Part shown: piece by piece, positions 47,597 to 57,797 of the stretch | How the letters are laid out: each line of letters opens with the position of its first letter | How positions within the stretch are numbered: position 1 is the first letter of the stretch | Origin: Colletotrichum lupini | Lineage: Eukaryota; Ascomycota; Sordariomycetes; Glomerellales; Glomerellaceae | Direction: 5' to 3' | DNA length: 64,000 nt | Assembly: GCF_023278565.1 (NCBI RefSeq) | Contig: NC_064680.1 | Coordinates: 2,170,001-2,234,000, forward strand | Made by a program: the position numbers and the translations under genes | Notes under the pieces: generated by a model | Databases searched by the model: none | Told to the model about the DNA's origin: nothing | What the model saw: the letters and a program-made list of their open reading frames with translations, nothing else

Positions 47597-48260
47597 TTAA
47601 GCCTTCCACAGACGCGCGACAGCCTCAGTAACACCGACGTCGCTGGTCTCGAACTCGTACAGGCCGAGGCCAACCAGTGCGGTGACGACGTTGAGACCCC
47701 ACATGGTCGCCTTGCGCGACTTGGGGTAGTGCTTGGTGGGGACGTAATCGATGATGATGTTCTGGAAGCCGGTGTGGGAGTGGATGAGGATCATGGCGCA
47801 GAGGACGGCGTCGGTTGTGGGGTTCAGGGAGCCGGCGGCGAAGGGGGCGATGGTGATGGGGACGAGGCCGGCAGCGAGAATGCGGTCGAAGCTCCAGTGG
47901 TAGGAGCCATGGGCGGGACTCGGGGGAGGGACGGGGGCAGGGTCGTTCACTAGAGGTTATCACGGGTTAGGATGTCTTGCGTTTTTTCCAAGTTTTGACT
48001 TTCACATGGGTTTCCGTACCTCCGCCCTGAATGACCTCTGCAGTGAATAGGTTAGCAATGGTTCGATTATAAATGGATAGCATGCAAGGTGACTGCGACG
48101 TACGAGGACCGACGGGCAAAAGATCCCTCTTGGCGGTTGTGTGGAAGGCGGCGACTCTTGACGAGTTCTTGACGAAGGCGGAACGGATCGGGGTGGCCTG
48201 GGCCATGCGGGCCGCCGTGGCTGTTTGCCGGAGAAGAGCAGGGCGCACAATCGAAGCCAT
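47597..48260 (-). CDS. SDH4: Succinate dehydrogenase membrane anchor subunit (CybS)
   Basis: Exons 48260-48104, 48037-48020 and 47949-47597, 175 aa. The second exon is a microexon of only 18 nt, between introns of 66 and 70 nt; it joins VGP to QVIQGG and then VNDPAP in frame. The N-terminus is a mitochondrial presequence rich in Arg, Ala and Ser. The mature part shows HGSYHWSFDRILAAGLVPIT, then a helix with IHSHTGFQNIIIDYVP, which holds the conserved His used for haem and the Asp-Tyr near the quinone site, then a third helix ending in a short tail. Sdh4 with Sdh3 anchors complex II in the inner membrane and passes electrons from succinate to ubiquinone. It shares a promoter region with the TyrRS gene. 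Confidence 0.93.
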
Positions 48261-48762
48261 GGTGATCGCTGGTATTTCACGGGCGGTTCAATTGGTATTC
48301 GCGGGTGGAGGGAGGCGGGATGTCGTTGTTTGGAGGCTTGGAAGTTGAGAAGGAGAGCTAGGTTTAGAGTGCCGGAATCGATGATGTCCACTTAGCCGAG
48401 GGTAGGCACAGGTTCCGGATCGCGAAGACGGGCGTCTGACATTGGAAGGGCTGTGATTGGCTAATGGCACCCCGATGGCTCCACGTGATTTCGGTCGACG
48501 AAGAAAGTCGGCATGGGCCGGCCATCGGGCCAACGTACATGCGTGACAAGTCTTATCGACATTGCGATAAGGGAAATTTTTGGAGCTTGGAGTGGGATCA
48601 GTTGCGCGACAGCTCTGAGTGACCTGTGTCAGTCATTCTGGTTGCTGGCAGGGTTGGTTTTCACATCCTCAGACTCCTATCCAGTGCTGAGCTTTTCTTT
48701 GCCGCTCTTTCTTCAATGCATTCAAAATTACAGATCTTCTAATTACCACCACACACCCCATT
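48261..48762. promoter_or_regulatory. Shared divergent promoter, Sdh4 / mitochondrial TyrRS
   Basis: Only 502 bp separate the two start codons. It contains two inverted CCAAT boxes (ATTGG at 48441-48445 and 48456-48460, the second reading CCAATCA on the minus strand, the preferred form of the fungal HAP/CBF complex) and a palindromic CACGTG E-box at 48482-48487. HAP binding to respiratory genes is well established; use of these sites is inferred. Confidence 0.5.
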
Positions 48763-50804
48763 ATGTCGTCGACATTGGTGGCCCGCCTCCCCGAATTACG
48801 GCGGAACATTTGCGTTCGATGCGCTGCGCTCCCAGTAGCCCATTTCAGACAAAACCAAGCGAGATGGGTATCACAAAAGGTCGTGGAGAAGCGCAAGACA
48901 GGAGAGGAGGAGTGGGCAAGACGCGCCACAGCAATTGAGCAGGGTGAAATTCAGAATATCTGGGATGTATTTGAGGAGCGAGGTTACGTCAAGGACGTCG
49001 CAGGGTGAGTCGAGGCGCCCCCCCTTCGCTGTCGCTACTCGAGATAATGTTTGCTGACCTGACCGAACTCAAGGCGCACACCACAGGTCAAAGAACTCTT
49101 GCGGACCAAACGAATAGGCGCATACGTCGGCGTCGATCCCACGGCGGCGTCCCTCCACGTCGGCCACCTTCTCCCCTTTATGCCCCTTTTCTGGATGTAC
49201 CTCAACGGGTACACGGCCGTGTCGCTGGTCGGAGGCGCGACGGGCAGGATAGGTGACCCGACGGACCGACTGAAGACGCGCGAGGTCATGGCGAATAGCG
49301 AGGTCTCAATGAACATCACAAAGATCCACTACCAGCTGAAGAAGATTTGGGCAAACGTGGAAGCCCTGGGGCGAAAGTACGGCCACGAGGCGGACTGGGC
49401 GGCCAAGAGGCATCTCGTGAACAACAACATGTGGTGGCAAAGCTTGCCATTGTACGATGTCATGAAGAGACTGGGCCGCTTCATGCGGATAGGGCCCATG
49501 CTCGGCCGCGATACGTGAGTCCTCATATAGGAGAAGTCCCCCTACCCCTTTTCGACAGAGTTGCTGACCCCCTGTCTAGAGTCAAGAACAAGATGGAAAA
49601 GGGCGACGGCATGTCCCTCGCAGAATTCACCTACCCCTTAATGCAAGGATGGGACTTTTGGCACCTGTACTCCAAGCTCGGCGTCCAGATGCAAATCGGA
49701 GGCTCAGATCAGTTCGGAAACATCGTGACGGGCATCGAGGCCGTCAAGACGATCCGCGCGTCCGAGGAGAACCCCAACATGCGCATGCCCGAGACCTGGA
49801 GAGACGACCCAATCGGCTTCACGGTGCCCCTCCTGACGGACAGCGCGGGCGCAAAGTTTGGCAAGAGCGCTGGCAACGCCGTTTGGCTCGACCCCTTTAT
49901 GACGAGCGCCTTTGACCTCTACGGCTATTTCGCCCGGCGGTCCGACACCGAGGTTGAGCGGCTCCTCAAGCTCTTCACCTTCCTGCCCACCGCCAACATT
50001 GAGAAGCTCATGGTCGACCACGCAAAGAACCCGCCCGCGCGCGTCGCGCAGCACACCCTCGCCTTCGAGGTGCTCTCTCTCGTCCACGGCGCCGACGTTG
50101 CCATCAGGGAGCAGCAGCAGCATCAGTTCATGTACAGCAAGGGATCCGGCACCCAATTCGCCGGCGCCTCGCCCGAGAAAGCGGGACAGAACAACACCGT
50201 GGCCCCCTACAAGGCCGTGGAAGGCCACCCGACGACCCTCAACAACGCGCCCAAGATGGACATGCAGCTCCCCGAAAACCTCATCTACAACCAAGGCATC
50301 GCCCGCATCCTCTACGCCGCAGGTCTCGCCACCTCCGTCAGCGAGGGCCACCGCATCGCCCGCGCCCAGGGCGCCTACGTCGCCGCCGCGCCCGGCAAGG
50401 ACATGCGCGGCCTCGTGCCCGGAAACCTCGACTGGACGCCCGTCAAGCTCTGGTACCCGCAGGACGTGCCCAAGTTCCTTATTGACGGCCGCGTGCTCAT
50501 CATCCGCAAGGGCAAGCACAACGTCCGCATCATCGAGGTCGTCAGCGACAAGGAGTGGCAGGACAGCGGCAAGGCCTACCCGGGCGAGCCCTTCAAGGGC
50601 AAGACGCGCGTGCTGATGCAGCAGCTCAAGGAGCTCGCCGCGGCCGAGGGCCGCAAGCTGTCGCGCCGCGAGCTGGAGCAGATGGTCAAGGAGAAGCTGG
50701 CCGCCGAGGAGGAGGAGGTTACCGTTGCGAATAACCCGGATATCAAGTTCCCCAAGAAGAGCGAGCGCCAGCAAGCGTTCGAGGAGGGCAAGTCGCGGGA
50801 GTAA
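48763..50804 (+). CDS. Mitochondrial tyrosyl-tRNA synthetase (CYT-18 type)
   Basis: Exons 48763-49004, 49074-49514 and 49580-50804, 635 aa. It charges mitochondrial tRNA-Tyr. After a presequence comes the class I core: the HIGH-type motif LHVGHLLPF near residue 109, the tyrosine pocket ([18 protein letters not shown]) and the KMSKS-type motif KFGKS near residue 320. A C-terminal S4-like RNA-binding domain lies from about 480, with [22 protein letters not shown], and the tail is Glu/Lys-rich. Introns are 69 and 65 nt. In Neurospora the orthologue CYT-18 also folds group I introns of mitochondrial RNA; whether this protein does so cannot be told from the motifs. It converges with Npr2, only 156 bp between stops. 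Confidence 0.95.
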
Positions 50805-50960
50805 TCGAGAGACTGCCGCAGTCCTTATCGTCTTTCGAAATATTTTGATGTATCACATCCGATACCATGTGCAAATATCTGTACAATGACCTGTACACTA
50901 CCAAAAACTTAGAACAATGTAAAACCACCATGCTCATGACAACATTTTATAAAGACACTC

Positions 50961-52453
50961 TCAACGATAAAACACAGTCAGATCCCCGCTCGGCACCGGC
51001 AAAGCCTTGAGCTTCTCCATAATCTCCCCATCCGTGAGATTCTTCTCCGTAATAATCTGGTCAAACGAGTGACACCCGTCCGTATACACCTGCAGCGCGT
51101 CGCCTCCTCCCCCGCCACCAGCCCTGGGCCGCGCCTGGCCCGTCGCTAGTCCCGCGAGGTACTGCTTGGACACGACGTACTTGTGCACGCGGTACAGGCA
51201 CCCCTTGATGACGCCAAACTGCACCAGCCGCCTGACGTCCACGTACCTCAGCACGTCGAACCCGGCCTCCTGGTGCGTGCGCAGCCACTCCATCACGCTC
51301 TTGCCCACACAGAAGCTCGTCATGAGCTTGATGAGCATAAAGTTGCTGACGCGCTGCCGGGCGTGGATGCACACGTACGCCGCGCACTCGTCCACGATCC
51401 CGTCCCGGTCCGCGACGAAGTCGTGTATCCCGGGGCGGGGCGCGTAGCAGCTGCCAAAGAAGAACATGTCGAGCAGCAGGACGGTGTCGTAGTACAGCAG
51501 GTGGCGGAGGGCCAGCGTGGCGAGGTCGAGCGAGACGTCGGCGAGCCAGGCGATGCGGCGGACGTCGTTCACACCGTCAATGTGCGCGACGACTTTCTGC
51601 ATCGTCAGGTCCCAGGTCTGGTCGACGATCTCGGCGAATTTCATCTTGGCGACGGGGACGTGCCAGCCGCGGACCTGGGGCGGGCTGGCGTGGTGCGGGA
51701 AGAGCTTCATGTTGATGGTGTTTGCGTCGTCTTTTGGGGCCCTCTGTGGTCAGCGATATCTCAAGATATTGGCGATGCGCGGAACCGGAGAGCAAGAAAG
51801 GGGAGAGTGTGTAACTTACCAACAGGAATCATGCACTCGCCATAGTTGTTCAAATCCTCCTTGACAATCTCCAACAAACTCTCAATCGGCCTCCTCTCCC
51901 TCATCCCAGCCGCTCCTGACCCTCCACCGCTGCCCTCCTGGCTCAAATACTCATTCTGCTTCTCCATCTCCTTGAACGTGACCGCCAACCGCCGCACAAC
52001 GGGCTCATACTGCGCCAAATCCGCGTCGGCGTCCAGCACCAGCCCAAAGTTGAAGATGAACTCGTTGCGCTGGTACTTTTGGTGCGGGATCAGCACGGGG
52101 AACCCCAGCACCGCGTACTTGCCCTCGGGGTCCTGCACCGTCATGTACCGGTTGAAAAAGGCCTTGCGCGGCACAATGTACTCCTGCATCACCTCCCAGT
52201 CGATGAGCGGCGGCTTCATCGCGGCCGTCGCCCCAGAGCCGGGGGGCGGCGTGGTGATGCAGCCCGGCGGCGACTGGGCCACGATGTGCGGGCCTACATC
52301 GTGGAGGTTAGTTTGAGGTGCGTCGTTGAGTAATGACCTTCTGCGAAGTTTAAAAGAGCGAGCGCATTGCAGCCTCTTTCAAAAGGAAAAAAAAGAGAAA
52401 TAATACATACCCTCCTTGGGAAAGAACCTAGCATAGAAGATTCCTTGAATCAT
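50961..52453 (-). CDS. NPR2: Npr2, SEACIT/GATOR1 subunit (nitrogen permease regulator 2)
   Basis: Exons 52453-52411, 52293-51820 and 51730-50961, 428 aa. The start MIQGIFYARFFPKEG is the typical Npr2 opening. Family blocks follow: YIVPRKAFFNRYM, KYAVLGFPVLIPHQKYQRNEFIFNFG cut by short variable loops, the conserved IDGVNDVRRIAWLADVSLDLA, and the C-terminal winged-helix parts ending LPVPSGDLTVFYR. Npr2 with Npr3 and Iml1 forms the GAP complex that shuts off TORC1 at the vacuole when amino acids or nitrogen run low. The 89-nt second intron uses the acceptor CAAAAG, the only one that keeps phase with DDANTINMKLF; a nearer CACAG would shift the frame. A Gly-rich loop (GGGGGG) lies before LQVYTDGCHSFDQI. 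Confidence 0.93.
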
Positions 52454-53020
52454 TTTCGCTACATCTTATCCGAACACGTTGTTGTGGAGGAAGGCTGATA
52501 GACTCAAGCCGCCATGAACCACGGTTTGTGGTTGGTGGTGAGTTGAGTTCCTTAGCCTGCAGACGCTACGGCGCCGATTTCTGGGCCGGCACACCTCAAT
52601 CACCCGGGACCGATCTAAGCCGGATCGCGCCGGAGCTTGGGAACGACCATTCAATCAAGCCACCACGTTTACATCAAGCTGCGATACAAGACGTTTGCTT
52701 GATCGGGATTAATAACAAACGCTCTCCGTATTTCTACTTCCGTCAATAACAAGGCTTCACGTGGTCTCCTTAGTCACGAGAGGATCCAAGATATTGGGTT
52801 GTGAACTTTCATAAACATCATGCCTGGATAATTTCCATATCGCCTCGGAAACTGCCAGAACCAAAGCGCGTGACAACTAGGTATGGTATGTACTTCCCAC
52901 CGTATCCTGTTCACAGGGCATTAAGTCATGCGTCCTCGTGAGACGCTTCCTGCTACTACTCTGCTCTCTCTCTCTCTCTCTTTCTCTCTCTACCCCCCGG
53001 TCATGTATTTCAAGTCATAA
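52454..53020. other. Intergenic: Npr2 promoter, Dsk2 3' end
   Basis: Contains a CT microsatellite at 52964-52992 close to the Dsk2 stop. No frame with a domain. Confidence 0.6.
52964..52992. repeat. (CT)n microsatellite
   Basis: CT dinucleotide run with one TTT interruption, about 30 bp past the Dsk2 stop codon, hence in its 3' untranslated region. Confidence 0.85.
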
Positions 53021-54464
53021 TCAACCACTCAGAAGATGCTCAATCGCGCCTTGCACGCTGCCACCGCTACGACGCAGAGCGGCTACGTTCCTATCGAAGT
53101 CGAAAAAGCCCATATCGTTGAGCTGGCGCAGTTGCTCGGCATAACGCTCCTCGGGGGGACGGTTGTCTGGGGGAGCCGGAGAGCCTCCACCAGCACCGCC
53201 GCCTGCACCGAGACCCCACATGCTCATCATCTGCTGCATCATCTCTGGGTTGATCTGACCAAAGGGCGAGGCGCCAAAGGGGTTTGCGGGTGCCTGGCCT
53301 TGGCCTTGACCCTGAGCTTGGCCCTGAGCTGCGTAAGGAGGAGGGGCGAACAGAGCAGCAAAGGGGTTGGCCGGAGGTGGACTCGTTGTAGAGTTTGCGC
53401 CCTGTCCACCTGCTGCCGTGCCTGTCGTCCCAGTAGCTCCGGCACCAGCTGTAGTCTGGGCACTATCGCCAGTCGCCGCTCCCGCACCGGGAGCTGCACC
53501 TTGAGCACCGGGTTGCTGAGGCGCAAATGGACTACCAGGGCCAAAGAGCGCACTGAGATCACCGAGTCCCTCCATGCCCATTCCACCAGCGCCGCCACCA
53601 AAGCCTGGGAAACCTGCGGGGAAGCCGAACGGGTTGGGGGGCTGACCCGTGTTGCCGCCGGCAGCCGCAGCTTCGGCAGGAGTAGTGTCGGTGGCGCCAG
53701 GCGCAGGGAAGGCAGCGTTGCCGCCTCCGCCGGCCATGTTGCGCTGCATTCTCATGACATTGCGAAGCATGTCTGGGTTGGTCATCATCTGGCGCATGAA
53801 TGGCGACTGGATGATCTCTCGTGCGTTGGGGACATTGCGCAGGTGTGGGTTGCTCTGGATCATGTAGTTGATGAAGTCGGGGTTGTCGAGGGCGGCGTTC
53901 ATGGTCTGGAGCATGGAGGGATCGGAGAGCATCTGGGCCAACTGGTCGTCGGATGGCGGGGCACCCATCTGGAAACGTAAGATTAGTTTATGCCACGCAA
54001 GACTCGCCGCGGCACTGAAAGAAACTTACTCCTCCGTCAGCTCCAAATGTCTCGCGACTGGGCAGGTTGATGTGTCCGGCGTATCTGGCTCCGGTGAGGC
54101 CAGCGAGAATGTTGTTGGCAGTGCCAGCGGCCATGTTGGAGGGCACGGCGGGTGCGGCAGGCGTGGAGGCTGAAGTTGCGGGCTGAGGAGCTGGGTTACT
54201 GGCTGCGCTCTTGACCATGTGGATGGTGTTGTTGGGCTTGATCTTGTAGGTGGCGAGAGTGTCGTCGTTCTTCATTACGCGACCAGAGTAGATAAGACGC
54301 TGGCGCTCGACGGGAACGTTCTCGAAATCTTCGCCGGCCAATTTGGTCTTGAGGTCGAGTACGGAGGCAGATTCAGACATGGTGATGGTATGGTTGCTAT
54401 CCTGGCCCGTCTTCACCTTGAAGGTGACCTGGGCATCGGCGGTGCCCTCTGCGTTGTCGGCCAT
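53021..54464 (-). CDS. DSK2: Ubiquilin Dsk2 (UBL-UBA shuttle)
   Basis: Exons 54464-54030 and 53968-53021, 460 aa, intron 61 nt. An N-terminal ubiquitin-like domain (about residues 12-85) shows VTFKVKTGQDSNHTITM and VERQRLIYSGRVMKNDDTLATY. STI1-like helices follow (about 150-225) with MLSDPSMLQTMNAALDNPDF and PFMRQMMTNPDMLRNVMRMQ. A low-complexity middle rich in Gly, Ala, Pro and Gln includes an AQGQ repeat, and a second short STI1-type patch is INPEMMQQMMSMWG. The C-terminal UBA domain (about 418-460) contains RQLNDMGFFDFDRNVAALRRSGG. Dsk2 carries ubiquitinated proteins to the proteasome. Confidence 0.95.
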
Positions 54465-56325
54465 GACCTTGTGTGTTGCGGGTGCGTGGGCGCGATCGGT
54501 GGAGGTGCTTGGTGGTCAGGCAATGTCTGAATGTGTACCTAGTATATGACGACGACTTGGTCTCTGGAAGGCCTGAGAATGGCTCGGAGGGGTGGAAGAG
54601 AGGCAAAGGCGTGAGATGTTGGAGGGAAAGAGAGAAGTTGTTGGGAGTATGTGGACAAGACGACCGAATGCGAGGTCAAGCTGGGGCAAGGTGCAAGTCA
54701 GTTAGGCAGGTGAAATATGGTAGGTGGCCGGAGGGGAGTTGCGCAGGATTGGGTGTTTGTGTCGTTGGTGACGGTTGGTGGGCTCCAATGATGGCGTCGG
54801 GGAGGGGCAGCAGCCAGCAGCGAGCAGCAGCACTGGAGGCAATGAGGTGCCCAGAAGCAAGCATGGGCCAGTTCTACGAGGTGCGGCGGAACGGATCCAA
54901 TACCTTACGCAATGGAGCGGGAGAGTGAGATAACTACGGTTAGCGCTGGGTCGTGCCCACTGAGGGTGCTGTCGCTGTGCGGCGTCGGGTACTTTGGGTG
55001 GTGACTCGTGGTCCTGGCAGCCTGGACTCAAGGATGGTAGTCCATAGGTAGGTGGGTTGGTAACATCAACAGCAGGTGCCTCACGAACGGAACAGGTCGA
55101 ATTAGGCACCTTTTGCCGCAGCGCGCTAACGCTGGTGGGAGCGGAAGGTAAGGTATAGGTAAGAACAGGGGGGTTCTCAGCTAAGGTCACTTTTGACAGC
55201 GCTGTCAAAATCGACGTCTCTGCTGGCGGCGCACTCCCTCCCATTTGATGCAAGACAATCCGCAGGAACTACATTGGCACTCTATTATCTCTGACATCAA
55301 GGGCAGAGAAATGATTCTATTGGGGAAGAAATCAATGCTCGCCCGCGATGATCGACCAAGCCGCATTGTCAGGATTAGGTGTAGGTATCGAATTCCACGT
55401 CCCTCAATTCCCATGCGGGAAACGACCGCCCCCTGGGCGACCCCAACTTAAAAGTAGCCTCAGGTCATGTCCACAGTCATCTCTTCCATTGCCATCCATC
55501 GACTTCTACCTCTAATTCACGATGGCGATACAATTCGGCAACAAATAGCGCGCGAGCAATCCGGCGTCCATCCACAAGGGCTTGGAGCTGCAATACCTAA
55601 TCTCTTGAAGGGAAAGTCTGTGGCCAATTTTGGAAGTGTGCCTACCCTCGAGTAACGGAGCAGCATCATTCAATCAAACATTCACAACATGTGTGAAGTC
55701 GTCGATGACAATTCAGGTAGTCCATAGGTACGGAGTATTGATAGCGTAGATACAAATACGACCTCAATTAGATGCATAGAGCATAAGCAACTACCTATTG
55801 CAACCAATTCATCTACTAGGGCCATTCACACGCCACATCTGTAGCCAAAATGACGACAACAGCTGATGCCGGTGGGCTGGATCCCTCTGATTACCTAGGT
55901 ACCTGCCAAAGAACCTCCAATCTGCATCTAGATCTTGTACTCTAAGGCAGGCGCTTGGGCCATGTCTCTCTCTGCTGCTCACCGAGCCTCCTCCACATCC
56001 CCGGAATTCGCACACCGAAGAGGCCCCAAATCTAGCCAACGAGGGGCCACAGACGTTGCCTCGGCTCCCCCCTCCTCGGCGTCTCCAAGACCCCCGGTCC
56101 GGGGTAACAACGTGTAGAGAAGCTCGAGACTAACGACAGCTCATATCCTCAATCTTAGGTTCATACAAACTCACAATATTCATCTTCCATCTCATCCGGC
56201 TCTTACGGTAGTTTCTTACGTATAACTTCGGCCAGCTTTACCTCACATCTGGCCTTCAATCTATCTCAAATCAAGTACCTTACCTACGAAGAGTACCAGA
56301 CATCACAGTAGAATCCATCTTCACA
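54465..56325. other. 1.9 kb divergent promoter region, Dsk2 / quinone oxidoreductase
   Basis: No credible frame (the 183-codon minus frame 54702-55253 has no domain and overlaps the likely Dsk2 leader). AGGTA/TACCT motifs recur at about 55045, 55147, 55730, 55895 and 56275. Confidence 0.55.
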
Positions 56326-57477
56326 ATGCGCGGCATTCAGATTAAGGAATATGTCAAGGTGAGTTTCATCACCATTGAGGAATGATTCTCCCTAAATGAG
56401 CACTCGATCTAACATTCAAAAGTCTCCCAAGGAGCTCCGCGTGACGGATCTCCCAGACCCCGTCCCCAAGAAGGATGACGAGTACCTCATCCAAGTCCAC
56501 GCCACGGCCGCCAACTTTTTTGACATTCTCCAAATCCAAGGGAAATACCAGACTCAACCTCGTACGGTCCTCCCCTTCCTGTCCTTCAGAGACTTAGCAC
56601 ACATACATTTCAGTATACCATACTAAACCGAAATACTCTAGCCTTCCCCTGGACATCGGGCTGCGAATTCGCAGGCATCGTCCTCAAAGCCCCCTCGTCA
56701 AACGCAAAATACCCCGTCGGCGCCCGCGTCTTCGGCGCAACCCAAGGCGCCTTCGCATCCCAGTGCGTCGCCCGCGAAAAGGAGCTCCTCCCCATCCCAG
56801 ACGGCTGGTCCTACACCGAGGCCGCCGGCCTCTTCATCACCGCGCCCACCTCCTACGGCGCCCTCGTCGTTCGCGCCGGCGTGAAGCCCGGCGACATCGT
56901 CCTCGTCCACGCCGCGGCCGGCGGCGTCGGCCTCGCCGCCGTGCAAGTCGCAAAGGCCTTCGGCGCCACCGTCATCGCCACGGCCTCGACGCCGCGCAAG
57001 CTCGACGTCGCCAAGGCCTTTGGCGCGGACCACGTCGTCGACTACCGCGAGGCCGACTGGCCCGCCAAAGTGAAAGCCCTCACGCCCGGCGGGCGCGGCG
57101 TCGACATCGTCTACGACCCCGTCGGCATGGTCGACGCTAGCACTAAATGCACGGCCTGGAACGGCCGCATCCTCATCATTGGCTTCGCGGCCGGCAAGAT
57201 TGAAAAGGTGGCCATGAACAAGGTGCTCCTCAAGAACATCAGCCTCGTCGGCATCTTTTGGGGCCAGTACGCCGTCAAGGAGAAGGAGACCGTCGTCGAG
57301 GTGTGGAAGGGCATCATGAAGCTCGTCGCCGAGGGGAAGCTACGCGGCACCGAGTTCACCGACGAGGAGTTTGTCGGGCTCGAGCGCATCCCGGACGCGC
57401 TTATTGCTCTGGGCAGCCGCGGGACCTGGGGTAAGGTCGTTGTCAAGATCCCGCAGGACGGTCAGAGCAAGTTGTAG
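56326..57477 (+). CDS. Zeta-crystallin-type quinone oxidoreductase (MDR family)
   Basis: Exons 56326-56358, 56423-56561 and 56642-57477, 335 aa. The first exon encodes 11 residues. The N-terminal GroES-like fold has ANFFDILQIQGKYQTQP and PWTSGCEFAGIV. The NADPH-binding Rossmann fold follows, with HAAAGGVGLAAVQVAKAFGA near residue 150, then YREADW and the GRILIIGFAAGKI strand. No zinc-binding Cys set is seen, which fits the zinc-free quinone reductase branch. It probably reduces quinones or enones with NADPH in the cytosol; the natural substrate cannot be told. It converges with Kap120. Confidence 0.9.
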
Positions 57478-57797
57478 AACCATGTTACTGCGAGAGTGTC
57501 GTTTTCTTGGCGATTAGAGCGAGGCATATCTAGATCGACTTTTGAATCAGTCACTTATGCCACCAATGTAAGTCTTCAATAAACACTAGTTCTCTTTGGA
57601 CGGGTGCTTCCGCCATTAGGCGTCAAATCGTTCTTGTATTCACATTTGCCATTGCCAGGAGATACGCCATGAGCACCTCTCTTTCTCTATCTGACAGCCT
57701 CGTCATGAAATCATAATCATTACCATGTTTTCCCGTCTATTACAGCTCAATCCTGACGAACAGCTCACGCAAACGCTGCTGCTGCAGCACTGGCTCC
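57478..57797. other. Short spacer between converging genes
   Basis: 320 bp holding both 3' untranslated regions; nothing else seen. Confidence 0.6.

Noticed and set aside
49704..50774. 356-codon minus frame opposite the TyrRS gene
   Set aside because: Antisense shadow of a GC-rich conserved coding exon.
53036..53980. 314-codon plus frame opposite Dsk2
   Set aside because: Antisense of the Dsk2 exon, which encodes recognisable STI1 and UBA domains.
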